From contig NZ_LNDD01000003.1 in the NCBI RefSeq assembly GCF_002865985.1, forward strand, positions 248,001 through 312,000: DNA of 64,000 nucleotides. The letters are read 5' to 3'. Shown here one piece after another: positions 8,717 through 16,389 of this stretch (the stretch's first letter is position 1; the number at the start of each line of letters is the position of its first letter). A model generated the notes under the pieces. The model was given only the letters and a program-made list of their open reading frames with translations, was not told the DNA's origin and did no database searches. This stretch comes from Thermotoga sp. SG1. Lineage in GTDB: Bacteria > Thermotogota > Thermotogae > Thermotogales > Thermotogaceae. The position numbers and the translations under genes are program-made.

Positions 8717-9505
8717 ATGGATCTTGCAACCCTGATAGGGTTGGTTCTTGTGATAGCGGCTCTTTTCATAGGAATTGCAACAGGTGGAGGAGATTTTGCA
8801 GCTTTCATAAACATACCTTCACTCTTCATAACCGTCGTTGGTTCCATAGCAGCCACGATGGTGGCTCATCCCAGAGACAAAGCTTTTAAGATCGTGAACA
8901 TCATGCTCTCTACGTTGAAAGAACCAAAGATAGATCACACCTCGCTCATACAGACGATGGTTTCCTTCTCGGAGAAGGCACGAAGGGAAGGACTTCTCTC
9001 TCTGGAGGAAAACCTTGAAAGTATCGAGGATCCATTCATGAAGAAAGCGTTGCAACTTGTGGTCGATGGAACGGATCCTGATCTTTTGAAAAACATGATG
9101 GAAACAGAGCTTGAACTCTTTGAGGAAGAACTCGATGGAGAAAGGGCTGTCCTGGAGTCAGCGGGTGCCTACGCTCCGGCGTTCGGTATGATAGGAACGT
9201 TGATAGGGCTCATTCAGATGTTGAAGTCTTTGAACAACCCGGAAACGCTGGGGCCTTCTATGGCTGTGGCTCTCATAACGACACTCTACGGTGCCGTTCT
9301 GGCAAACGGTGTGTTTCTTCCCATGGCGGAGAAGATCAAAAAAAGAAGAGACATTCTTGTCATGGAAAAGAGGATGATACTGGAGGCGGTTCTTTCGATT
9401 CAGGCGGGAGAGAACCCGAGGATATTGGAAGAGAAGTTAAAATCCTTCTTGCCTGAGAAAGAGAAAAGAGCCTACGAGGCTGCCTCTCAGGAGGCTGCTG
9501 CGTGA
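8717..9505 (+). CDS. motA: Flagellar stator protein MotA
   Basis: MotA (262 residues) forms the ion-conducting stator with MotB. Four transmembrane helices can be placed at about residues 4-22, 32-48, 148-170 and 182-203. The cytoplasmic loop carries the charged residues that touch FliG, and helix 3 begins in the characteristic SAGAYAPAFGMIGTLIGLIQML motif. A FINIPSLFITVVGS segment starts helix 2. The length is typical. The ATG follows GGTGATCTC, the favoured ribosome-binding pattern of this genome. The stop overlaps the motB start by one base (TGATG). The coupling ion (H+ or Na+) cannot be read with confidence. Confidence 0.95.
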   Translation: MDLATLIGLVLVIAALFIGIATGGGDFAAFINIPSLFITVVGSIAATMVAHPRDKAFKIVNIMLSTLKEPKIDHTSLIQTMVSFSEKARREGLLSLEENLESIEDPFMKKALQLVVDGTDPDLLKNMMETELELFEEELDGERAVLESAGAYAPAFGMIGTLIGLIQMLKSLNNPETLGPSMAVALITTLYGAVLANGVFLPMAEKIKKRRDILVMEKRMILEAVLSIQAGENPRILEEKLKSFLPEKEKRAYEAASQEAAA

Positions 9506-10368
9506 TGGCAAAGAAGAAGGAAGAGCAAAAGGGATCGCCACAGTGGATGACCACTTATTCAGATATGGTGACGCTCCTTCTCACATTCTTTGTGGCCCTG
9601 ATTTCAATGTCCACCATCAGCCCCGGTAAGTTTCAACAGGTGGCGGTGGGACTCAGAATCGCTTTAAGTGGGCAACCACCGAGTGTGTTGATGGGGGGAA
9701 GAAGCATAAACGAAGAACCTTTGATCACCTCGAAAAGAGGTATCTATCAAGAACTCATGAGATTGTCCGAAGAGTATAAAGGGAAGATCACTGTTGAAGA
9801 AAGAGACGAGGGAACTCTCATAGTTCTGAAAGACATGGTTTTTTTCGAGACAGGAAGCGCAAGACTCACAGCTGAAGCGAAAGAGCTTTTGGCCAAGGTA
9901 GGACAGATCGTCATAGAACACACCACGAACGTACTGGAGATTTTTGGCTACACAGACGATAGACCCGTTCTTCCAAACTCCATTTACGTTTCCAACTGGC
10001 ATCTTTCGAGTGCAAGGGCAGCAAGTGTGGTGAACTTTTTTCTGACGGAGCTTAAGGAAAAGAGAATGATCGAAAGGGCTGCCGATATTAAACTTGGACG
10101 CTTCAACATAGACTTTTTTTACAACCCTGACAGGTTCTATCCGATAGGTCTTGGAGACAGAGAGATAAAGAAAAAAATGAGAGACCTTGAAAACGAAATA
10201 AACGCGGAAAAAGCCTTGCTCAACGAAAGACTCAGAAACGGTGAGATCACCCGCTCTGAGTGGGAAGCGAAGATGAAAGAACTGGAGGAAAGATACCAAC
10301 AAGAACTGGAGAGATTGAGAAGAGAGTTCAGAAGAATAGACATCCTCATAAAAAGAGAGAGGGTGTGA
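9505..10368 (+). CDS. motB: Flagellar stator protein MotB with helical insertion in the OmpA domain
   Basis: MotB (287 residues) anchors the stator to peptidoglycan. The single membrane helix starts in WMTTYSDMVTLLLTFFVALI and holds the ion-binding aspartate. The OmpA-like domain begins near MVFFETGSARL and contains the GYTDDRP and LSSARAASVV motifs. Where the domain should end quickly in a final strand, about 57 highly charged helical residues (about 219-276) intervene before RRIDILI. This looks like a coiled-coil insertion and is unusual for MotB. The start is ATG, overlapping motA by one base; a GTG at 9502 is an alternative. Membrane location is certain from the fold. Confidence 0.92.
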   Translation: MAKKKEEQKGSPQWMTTYSDMVTLLLTFFVALISMSTISPGKFQQVAVGLRIALSGQPPSVLMGGRSINEEPLITSKRGIYQELMRLSEEYKGKITVEERDEGTLIVLKDMVFFETGSARLTAEAKELLAKVGQIVIEHTTNVLEIFGYTDDRPVLPNSIYVSNWHLSSARAASVVNFFLTELKEKRMIERAADIKLGRFNIDFFYNPDRFYPIGLGDREIKKKMRDLENEINAEKALLNERLRNGEITRSEWEAKMKELEERYQQELERLRREFRRIDILIKRERV

Positions 10369-10377
10369 GGTGAGAAG

Positions 10378-10881
10378 ATGGCAGAAGAAGAAAGAAGAGA
10401 AGAACCAAGACGCCGGGGAATTTCGCCGTTGATCATGAGTATCGTGATACCGCTCATCGTATCGCTCGCTGTGTACTTTTTACTCCCTATGTTTCTTGGG
10501 ACGAATCAAGGCGGGCAGGGTGAGAACACACCTTCGACTCCTGTTGAGATAAAGGCAGTTCTCATCCAGCCGGGTGAGAACAAGACGTTTCTCTTGAAAG
10601 GTGGAAGGGATGTTGTTGTAATAGACTCTCTTTCCTTTACCGTTGGTAGTGACGCTTGCAGAGCTGCCATTGCGGAGAAAGAAGACGAAATCATGGATGC
10701 CCTCATGATGATATTTCTGAGCAAAGAAAAGAGCGAGCTGAGCACAGTTCCGGGGCTTGAACTTCTGAAAAGACAGATAAGAGAGTCTGTCAACACCATC
10801 ACTGGTTTTGTTGGTGATAGAGAGAAATACGGCGTTTTGAACGTTTATCTTTATATAAAGGCCTTTGCGACCACCGAGTGA
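10378..10881 (+). CDS. fliL: Flagellar basal-body protein FliL
   Basis: FliL (167 residues) surrounds the stator and assists MotAB function. It has a short charged cytoplasmic tail (EEERREEPRRRG), one membrane helix (about 18-39), a Gly/Pro-containing linker, and a periplasmic stomatin-like domain ending in a strand with LNVYLYIKAFATTE. Length and location between motB and fliM are typical. The ribosome binding site GAGGTGAGAAG precedes the ATG, and the gene stops 9 bases before fliM. The sequence is weakly conserved in this family, so position carries part of the weight. Confidence 0.88.
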   Translation: MAEEERREEPRRRGISPLIMSIVIPLIVSLAVYFLLPMFLGTNQGGQGENTPSTPVEIKAVLIQPGENKTFLLKGGRDVVVIDSLSFTVGSDACRAAIAEKEDEIMDALMMIFLSKEKSELSTVPGLELLKRQIRESVNTITGFVGDREKYGVLNVYLYIKAFATTE

Positions 10882-10890
10882 GGTGGGAAC

Positions 10891-11877
10891 ATGTCGGATG
10901 TTCTCAGTCAGGAAGAGATAAACCAGTTGATTGAAGCGTTGATGAAAGGAGAACTGAAAGAAGAAGACCTTCTGAAAGAAGAAGAGGAGAAGAAGGTCAA
11001 GCCTTACGATTTCAAAAGGCCGAGCAAGTTTTCTAAAGAGCAGCTTCGAACGTTCCAGATGATACATGAGAACTTTGGAAGAGCGCTTTCGACGTACCTT
11101 TCTGGAAGGCTGAGAACATTCGTTGACGTAGAGATCAGCATCGACCAGCTCACCTATGAAGAGTTCATAAGGTCTGTGATGATTCCCTCCTTCATCGTCA
11201 TCTTCACAGGAGACGTGTTCGAGGGCAGTGCCATATTCGAGATGAGGCTCGATCTCTTCTACACCATACTGGATATCATCATGGGAGGTCCCGGGAACAA
11301 TCCTCCAAACAGAACCCCTACTGACATCGAAACCTCCATAATGAGAAGAGAAGTGACGAACATTCTCACGCTTCTTGCTCAGGCGTGGAGCGATTTTCAG
11401 TATTTCATCCCTTCGATAGAAAACATCGAAACCAACCCACAGTTTGTTCAGATCGTTCCTCCAAACGAAATAGTGCTTCTTGTGACCGCCTCTGTTTCCT
11501 GGGGAGAGTTCACGAGTTTCATCAACGTGTGCTGGCCCTTCTCTCTTCTGGAACCTTTCCTTGAAAAACTTTCCAACAGGTTCTGGATGATGGGCAGAAA
11601 GCCAGAAAGGATCGAAGAAAGGGTTGAGGAACTCAAAGTGGTTTCTCAGAGCGTTCCACTGACGGTGCAGGCTGTGATTGGGGAAGCCCATCTAACTCTG
11701 AGGGAAGTGCTGAATCTTCAGGAAGGCGATGTGATAAGGCTCAACACCCATTACAAAGACGAGATAAGGGTTGATGTAGAAGGAAGGCCAAAGTTCAGGG
11801 GAATTCCGGGAAAGTTCAAGGGAAAGTACGCTGTGAAGATCACCGGTGAGTACACCAATGGAGGTGAAGAAGAATGA
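10891..11877 (+). CDS. fliM: Flagellar motor switch protein FliM
   Basis: FliM (328 residues) is the middle part of the C-ring that receives phospho-CheY. The N-terminal CheY-binding segment (LSQEEINQLIEAL, residues 5-17) is intact. The middle domain runs from about 45 to 230 and includes the FliG-contacting GGPGNN loop and the SWGEF block. The C-terminal SPOA domain (about 245-320) ends in VEGRPKFRGIPGKFKGKYAVKI. The length is typical. The preceding ribosome binding site is GAGGTGGGAAC. The stop overlaps the fliY start in ATGA, consistent with stoichiometric switch-complex synthesis. Confidence 0.96.
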   Translation: MSDVLSQEEINQLIEALMKGELKEEDLLKEEEEKKVKPYDFKRPSKFSKEQLRTFQMIHENFGRALSTYLSGRLRTFVDVEISIDQLTYEEFIRSVMIPSFIVIFTGDVFEGSAIFEMRLDLFYTILDIIMGGPGNNPPNRTPTDIETSIMRREVTNILTLLAQAWSDFQYFIPSIENIETNPQFVQIVPPNEIVLLVTASVSWGEFTSFINVCWPFSLLEPFLEKLSNRFWMMGRKPERIEERVEELKVVSQSVPLTVQAVIGEAHLTLREVLNLQEGDVIRLNTHYKDEIRVDVEGRPKFRGIPGKFKGKYAVKITGEYTNGGEEE

Positions 11878-12908
11878 CGGAGAACGAATTTCTCTCTCAG
11901 GAGGAAATAGATAAGCTGCTCGGTGGAGAAGCAGAAGGTGTTCTCACACCAGAAGAAAAGGACATGATCGGTGAAATTGGAAACATCGCTATGGGAAGTG
12001 CCGCAACGACGCTCTCTATGATTCTGGGAAGGAACGTCAACATCACCGTTCCAACGGTTCGTGAAGAAAAAATGAAGAACGTGAAAAGCGATTTCAAGGG
12101 CGAAAAAGTGGTTGTGAGTGTAGAGTACACCGAGGGATTGAAAGGGCTGAACGTTCTCGTCCTGGAAAAAAGTCTGGTCGCTGCAATTGCTGATCTCATG
12201 ATGGGTGGAAGTGGCGAGGTGGAAAGTGAGGAACTCGATGAGATCAAACTCAGCGCCATAGGAGAGGCCATGAATCAGATGATGGGAAGTGCCGCAACTT
12301 CTCTTTCGGAACTTCTGGGGATAACCGTGAACATCTCTCCTCCAAAGGTTGAAATTCTGAACTTCGACGATCCCAACACGAAATTTCCACCGGTTGTGGA
12401 CGATCCAGAAAAGGATGTTGCCATTGTGGAATTCGAGATCGAGATAGAAGGGCTTCCGAAATCCAAATTCTACCAGGTGATCGGAGCAGACCTTGTCAAG
12501 AAAATGTACGAGTACTTCGCCAAAGCGCATAAAGAAGAAACTGAAGAAAAGAAAGAAGAAAAGAAAGATGAAAAGAAGGTAAAGGTCGAACCGGTGGAGT
12601 TTTCGGAGTTGAAACCATCTGGAGCGGCTAAGGTAGAGATTCCTCAGGACAAGCTCGAGATGCTGCTTGACATTCCTCTAAAGGTGACAGTGGAACTTGG
12701 AAGGACAAAGATGACACTGAAACGTGTTCTTGAGATGATACCAGGCTCCATCATAGAACTCGACAAACTCACCGGTGAGCCGGTGGACATCTTCGTCAAC
12801 GGGAAACTCATAGCCCGTGGAGAGGTCGTTGTGATAGATGAGAACTTCGGTGTGAGGGTAACAGAGATCGTGAGTCCAAAGGAAAGGCTGGAACTTCTCA
12901 ACGAATGA
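11874..12908 (+). CDS. fliY: Flagellar motor switch phosphatase FliY (CheC + FliN domains)
   Basis: FliY (344 residues) combines a FliM-like N-terminal peptide (FLSQEEIDKLL), a CheC/CheX-type CheY-phosphate phosphatase domain (about 28-205) and a C-terminal FliN SPOA domain (about 255-335). Both active-site helices keep the E-x-x-N catalytic pair (GEIGNIAMGSAATTLS and GEAMNQMMGSAATSLS), so it should dephosphorylate CheY-P at the switch. A Lys/Glu linker joins the two domains. It is the last gene of the flagellar operon. Its last 11 bases overlap the convergent hydrolase gene. Confidence 0.95.
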   Translation: MTENEFLSQEEIDKLLGGEAEGVLTPEEKDMIGEIGNIAMGSAATTLSMILGRNVNITVPTVREEKMKNVKSDFKGEKVVVSVEYTEGLKGLNVLVLEKSLVAAIADLMMGGSGEVESEELDEIKLSAIGEAMNQMMGSAATSLSELLGITVNISPPKVEILNFDDPNTKFPPVVDDPEKDVAIVEFEIEIEGLPKSKFYQVIGADLVKKMYEYFAKAHKEETEEKKEEKKDEKKVKVEPVEFSELKPSGAAKVEIPQDKLEMLLDIPLKVTVELGRTKMTLKRVLEMIPGSIIELDKLTGEPVDIFVNGKLIARGEVVVIDENFGVRVTEIVSPKERLELLNE

Positions 12909-13638
12909 TGTTTTCAATTCCCCATTCCAGAAGTTCTGGATGTTCGCGTGAGAGAAAGTTTGGATCTCTCAGCAATTCCGAATGGGGAATACTACCTTTC
13001 TTGAGACGGAGAATTTTTGCGATGTAGTCTTTCATCTCTTTCACATCCTGAAGCGTTCCCACCCTTCCGTGTCCTGGAACACAGTAATGGGCACCTGTTT
13101 TTTCTATCTCTTCCAGTGCCGATATCCACGTCGACAGATCACTGTCTGGCACTATCTCGGCATGGATTCCCGTGGTGAGCAGGTCTCCGCACACGACGAT
13201 CTTTTCGTTTTTCAAAATGAAAATGGAAGAATCCGGTGTATGGCCCCCCAGGTGAACAGCCTCCACGGTGATGTCTCCAAATCTGTAAAGCTTTCTGTCG
13301 CTGAACGTTTCCGATGGAAGTTTTATGGACACTTTCACACCGATTCTTTCCATGTATTCTTCATCCACCTTGCTCAGAGACTCTCTGGTCAAAGAGTGGG
13401 CGATTATCCTCTCAAAGATTTCGTTCCCAAAGGTGTGATCCGGGTGGTAATGGGTGTTGAAAGCGGCGACGATCTCCTTCTTCAACATCTCTCGTGCGAA
13501 CTCTTCGATTTTTCTTGCTTTTTCTGGAAAAAGAGTCGTGTCGATGAGGATGCACACTTTTTTTCCACACACAAGAACACTGTTTGAAGAAGTTCCGGTA
13601 CCTATTATGAAAACATTGTCTGAGAGGTTCGTTATCAT
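12898..13638 (-). CDS. Metallo-beta-lactamase-fold hydrolase
   Basis: This 246-residue protein has the full metallo-beta-lactamase zinc signature: THYHPDH at residues 62-68, a GGHTPDS histidine, VCGDLLTTG with the bridging aspartate, and PGHG near the C-terminus. The glyoxalase-II/flavoprotein-like fold fits several hydrolase subfamilies and the substrate cannot be determined. I chose the ATG at 13638 behind GAGGTGAAAGA; an upstream extension of 23 residues would cross the promoter region. It is a single-gene unit divergent from the pyruvyl transferase. It overlaps fliY tail-to-tail. Confidence 0.86.
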   Translation of the reverse strand: MITNLSDNVFIIGTGTSSNSVLVCGKKVCILIDTTLFPEKARKIEEFAREMLKKEIVAAFNTHYHPDHTFGNEIFERIIAHSLTRESLSKVDEEYMERIGVKVSIKLPSETFSDRKLYRFGDITVEAVHLGGHTPDSSIFILKNEKIVVCGDLLTTGIHAEIVPDSDLSTWISALEEIEKTGAHYCVPGHGRVGTLQDVKEMKDYIAKILRLKKGSIPHSELLRDPNFLSREHPELLEWGIENIIR

Positions 13639-13661
13639 TCTTTCACCTCGTGTAGTATAAT
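13632..13661 (+). promoter_or_regulatory. Promoter for csaB-like gene, with mirrored -10 on the other strand
   Basis: On the plus strand a perfect TATAAT (13656-13661) lies 18 bases after TTATCA (13632-13637, 4/6 match to TTGACA). It points to the pyruvyl transferase gene at 13701. The same AGTATAATT stretch reads AATTATACT on the minus strand, giving a TATACT -10 for the hydrolase gene. One AT block could therefore serve both directions. Only the plus-strand -10 is strong. Confidence 0.55.
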
Positions 13662-13700
13662 TCTCCAAGAGTATTCTTCTACAGAATGAGGTGATTTTCC

Positions 13701-14651
13701 TTGGCAACTGCCTTTCTGTGGGGATATTATGGCTTTGGTAACTTCGGAGACGAGATCATGTTCAGAGCGTGTGTGGATCTTTTGAAAGAGCTGGATTTTG
13801 GGACCATATACACTCCCCTTCCGAATGGGAAGAGATCGATGGGAGTAACATCGGTGGGAAGATTTTCCCCAAAACTGGTATCTCTTCTGAGAAGATCGCA
13901 GATTTCAATGGCAGGTGGAGGGGGACTGTTTCAGGACGTGACGAGTTTTAGAAGTATCCTTTACTATTACTATCTGTCCAGGATGTCACTTCTCATGAAA
14001 AAACCCCTCATTTTCTTTGGAAACAGTATAGGGCCTGTGAGAAGAAGTGTTTCGAAAAGACTCGTTCACGAGGTGGTGACTCACAAAAATGTGACCTTCA
14101 TAGCAAGAGACCCTGTCTCCTACAGGTACGTGAGGGTACTCGGGGGAAACGCGTGGCTTGGAACAGACCCTTCGATACTCTATCTCATGAACAATGAGAC
14201 AGAGGAAAGAAAAGAGAACAAAGCCGTTTTCTTTTTGAAAAAACCTCTGGATGTGTCCTTTGTTTTGAAAAACTTGAGAGATCACGGAATAGAGGATTTC
14301 GTTCTTTTGAGTGCTTTCTCGAAAGACTGCCAATACCTTCCTCCACTCAGAACAGGGGGTAACGTGCTCGAGGAGATAAAGAGTTCATCGATCGTCATCA
14401 CCGAAAGGTTTCACCCTGCACTCGTTGCTGCCTGCTTTGAAATTCCCTTCGTCATCGTTGATTGTCAGAAGGCAAGAAGGTTTTTCAGAAGGTACACAAA
14501 GGAGGATTTCTTTTTTTCAAAAAGAGATCCCCTTGAAATATCGCTCAAGGTATCCACAGTTTTGAAGAAAAGATTGAGCCTGAAAGAGAAGTTAAAAAAA
14601 GACGCCGTGGAGATGAAGGAATTTCTGAAAGACACACTGAGGAGATGGTAG
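13701..14651 (+). CDS. csaB: CsaB-type polysaccharide pyruvyl transferase
   Basis: This 316-residue protein matches the polysaccharide pyruvyl transferase family; CsaB adds a pyruvate ketal to secondary cell-wall polymer, creating the ligand for SLH domains. The N-terminal WGYYGFGNFGDEIM motif, the AGGGGLFQD loop with LYYYYLSRMSLL, and the C-terminal TERFHPALVAACFEIPF block are all typical. It is slightly short for the family but has no visible gap. The start is TTG behind GAGGTGATTTTCC. It is followed 3 bases later by the membrane protease-like gene. Its presence fits the SLH protein at 37864. Confidence 0.82.
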   Translation: MATAFLWGYYGFGNFGDEIMFRACVDLLKELDFGTIYTPLPNGKRSMGVTSVGRFSPKLVSLLRRSQISMAGGGGLFQDVTSFRSILYYYYLSRMSLLMKKPLIFFGNSIGPVRRSVSKRLVHEVVTHKNVTFIARDPVSYRYVRVLGGNAWLGTDPSILYLMNNETEERKENKAVFFLKKPLDVSFVLKNLRDHGIEDFVLLSAFSKDCQYLPPLRTGGNVLEEIKSSSIVITERFHPALVAACFEIPFVIVDCQKARRFFRRYTKEDFFFSKRDPLEISLKVSTVLKKRLSLKEKLKKDAVEMKEFLKDTLRRW

Positions 14652-14654
14652 TTC

Positions 14655-15263
14655 ATGAGGATGGTTGCACCAACACTGAGCAACATTTTAACAGGGTTTC
14701 TTGCTGTTCTCATCGTTGCAACGCCAAGAGAATATGTTAAGGGACTCGTAGCCTACAGACTCGGAGATCCCACTCCAAAACAAGCCGGGAGGCTGTCTTT
14801 GAATCCCTTCGTTCATCTTGATCCAGTTGGGACGATTTCTTTCATTTTGTTCGAATTCGGATGGTCCAGGCCTGTTCCGGTTCGCTACTGGAAGTTGAAG
14901 AACAAAAAGAAAGACCTTCTGAAGATATCTATCCTCGGCCCTCTGACGAGTTTTCTGCTGTTTTTTCTCTGTGGGTATCTGGCTTCGAAGATGTCCGAGA
15001 AAAGTTTCTGGTGGTTTTTCATGGTGAAGGCTGCTAAGTACAACCTCACCTACGCTCTCTTTTCGCTTTTTCCTATTCCACCTTTAGATGGAAGCAGGAT
15101 TCTTGCCTCTTTGCTTCCAGATAGATACATGGAATGGCTCATAAAATACGAAGTGTATGGGATACTCTTCATGATAGCACTGCTCGTGTTATGGATCATA
15201 CCGCTTGTGATGAATCCTTTTGTGACGTTCATAGACGAGTTCGTCTGGATGATTGTGAGGTGA
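14655..15263 (+). CDS. Site-2-protease (M50)-like membrane protein lacking the zinc-binding HExxH
   Basis: This 202-residue protein aligns with the short M50/rhomboid-like site-2 protease family: LVAYRLGDPTPKQAGRLSLNPFVHLDPVG follows the first helix, and LFPIPPLDGSRIL contains the usual LDG of the third metal ligand. In the position of the zinc motif HExxH it has R25-E26-Y-V-K29. The glutamate survives but both histidines are replaced. Four or five membrane helices are evident. It is probably a catalytically dead relative, possibly a scaffold or regulator. The neighbours (csaB-like before, unknown protein after) suggest an envelope-related unit but do not prove it. Confidence 0.78.
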   Translation: MRMVAPTLSNILTGFLAVLIVATPREYVKGLVAYRLGDPTPKQAGRLSLNPFVHLDPVGTISFILFEFGWSRPVPVRYWKLKNKKKDLLKISILGPLTSFLLFFLCGYLASKMSEKSFWWFFMVKAAKYNLTYALFSLFPIPPLDGSRILASLLPDRYMEWLIKYEVYGILFMIALLVLWIIPLVMNPFVTFIDEFVWMIVR

Positions 15264-15268
15264 TCTTC

Positions 15269-15736
15269 TTGAAAATTGTCCTGAGGTATCCCGTTTCGCT
15301 GAACGTTGTAAGGCGATTGACGAGTGGAGACGTGGTTCATTACATCGGAAAGATAGTGGTTATGGACAAAGAAGTTGTTGACGTCATTGAAAGGTACGAA
15401 AAGTCCGAGGGAATAAAACTCTACGACCTGACAGGAGAGATAGCGGTCGTGGGAAGGTTCGACAAGAACAAATTCCTTTTCCAGGAGGTCATCGAAGAAG
15501 TACTGGAAAAACTCTTTCTGATGGGGGTAAGTGGAGTCATCTTGAATGAAAGGACCAACTTCCCCGTTGCGAAAAGATTTTCCAGGGTCATTTTTGAACC
15601 CCTTGAGGAGTTGAAGGGAAGCAGAAAGGTTGTCTACAAAACACCGGATGGAAAAAAGCTCGAAGAACTGGAAGTGGAAGGTTTAACTCTGCGAGTGATT
15701 CAGGACTCTTCCGGGAAGATTTATACGAAGGTTTAA
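15269..15736 (+). CDS. Conserved protein of unknown function (weak resemblance to fumarase beta-type domain)
   Basis: This 155-residue protein starts at TTG 15269 behind GAGGTGATCTTC; an upstream reading of 45 residues would overlap the previous gene and has no coding look. The N-terminal segment LTSGDVVHYIGKIVVMDKEVVDVI loosely resembles the first motif of class I fumarase/L-tartrate dehydratase beta subunits, but the catalytic RDAAH is absent. The C-terminal part is a likely small beta-sheet. No signal or membrane segment is visible. It is the last gene of the csaB unit and shares a TTAA stop palindrome with the convergent transglycosylase. I cannot assign a function. Confidence 0.6.
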   Translation: MKIVLRYPVSLNVVRRLTSGDVVHYIGKIVVMDKEVVDVIERYEKSEGIKLYDLTGEIAVVGRFDKNKFLFQEVIEEVLEKLFLMGVSGVILNERTNFPVAKRFSRVIFEPLEELKGSRKVVYKTPDGKKLEELEVEGLTLRVIQDSSGKIYTKV

Positions 15737-16302
15737 ATTCCGAGTTCTTTCTTGAAACGCTCGTATGTTTCAAGAATCTTTTTTGCGTACGTCTTCCTTC
15801 TGTTTCCACCGTTGTAATACTCGAGTGCAAGCCTGAGATCGTTGAACCTGTCGTACAGATACTTCAGATAGTGGGCACCGTACTTTATGTTCAGTCGATA
15901 ATTCCAGATGAGTTCCGTCCAGTCAGATTCCGGAGGTTCCAGATTGTAGATGTCTGCCACCATCTCGGCGGTCTCTTTTTTGATCTGCATCATCCCCAGT
16001 TCACCGTACAACCCTATCACGTTTCTGAAATCGCTCTCCACGTCTATGACCGACACAAGGAGAATCGGGTCGATGTTGGTCTCACGTGCCACTTCGTTTA
16101 TCGTTTTCCACAAGTCTTCTAGGAATTCATCGTCGCTTTTTAATCTGTAGGACGCCCTTCTCGATCTGACCAGGTCTTTGAACCATTCTTTCACAGTGAT
16201 GGTGTTTATCTCCCGAAAGGAGATGCTCTTCTCGGTGGGAGTGGTGCTCAGAAAGACTGGTATGAGAACAAGCACCAGAACCAGTATAGTTATTTTTTTC
16301 AC
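15733..16302 (-). CDS. Soluble lytic transglycosylase (SLT domain), membrane-anchored or secreted
   Basis: This 189-residue protein starts at a GTG behind GAGGAGGAAGATC. A signal anchor (ITILVLVLVLIPVFL) covers about residues 4-18. The SLT lysozyme-like domain follows (about 75-185). The catalytic glutamate lies in VSVIDVESDF, and the GELGMMQI and ALEYYNGG motifs are canonical. It cleaves the glycan backbone of peptidoglycan and should act in the periplasm. The length equals the minimal SLT architecture. It is a single-gene unit with its own extended -10 promoter facing that of dnaX. Confidence 0.88.
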   Translation of the reverse strand: MKKITILVLVLVLIPVFLSTTPTEKSISFREINTITVKEWFKDLVRSRRASYRLKSDDEFLEDLWKTINEVARETNIDPILLVSVIDVESDFRNVIGLYGELGMMQIKKETAEMVADIYNLEPPESDWTELIWNYRLNIKYGAHYLKYLYDRFNDLRLALEYYNGGNRRKTYAKKILETYERFKKELGI

Positions 16303-16341
16303 GATCTTCCTCCTCTGTTCAATCACTTTTAAAATCCCCTC

Positions 16342-16350
16342 TGGTATAAT
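16342..16350 (+). promoter_or_regulatory. Extended -10 promoter for dnaX
   Basis: TGGTATAAT is a perfect extended -10 element. A recognisable -35 is missing (ATCACT at a 17-base spacing is poor), which is acceptable for TGn promoters. Initiation would fall near 16357, giving a leader of about 33 bases with the GAGGTGATTTT ribosome binding site. Confidence 0.6.
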
Positions 16351-16368
16351 AGTGCTGGATACAGTTCG

Positions 16369-16377
16369 ATTATAGCA
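16369..16377 (-). promoter_or_regulatory. Extended -10 promoter for the lytic transglycosylase gene
   Basis: On the minus strand this reads TGCTATAAT, again a perfect extended -10 without a clear -35. The start of transcription would be near 16362, leaving a leader of about 60 bases before the GTG at 16302. It faces the dnaX promoter so closely that the two predicted transcripts overlap by only a few bases at their 5' ends. Confidence 0.55.
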
Positions 16378-16389
16378 TGAGGTGATTTT

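Noticed and set aside
10480-11691. 403-codon minus-strand reading frame opposite fliL and fliM
   Set aside because: It is long but lies entirely against two conserved flagellar genes, has His/Phe/Arg-rich composition unlike other proteins here, and has no start signal.
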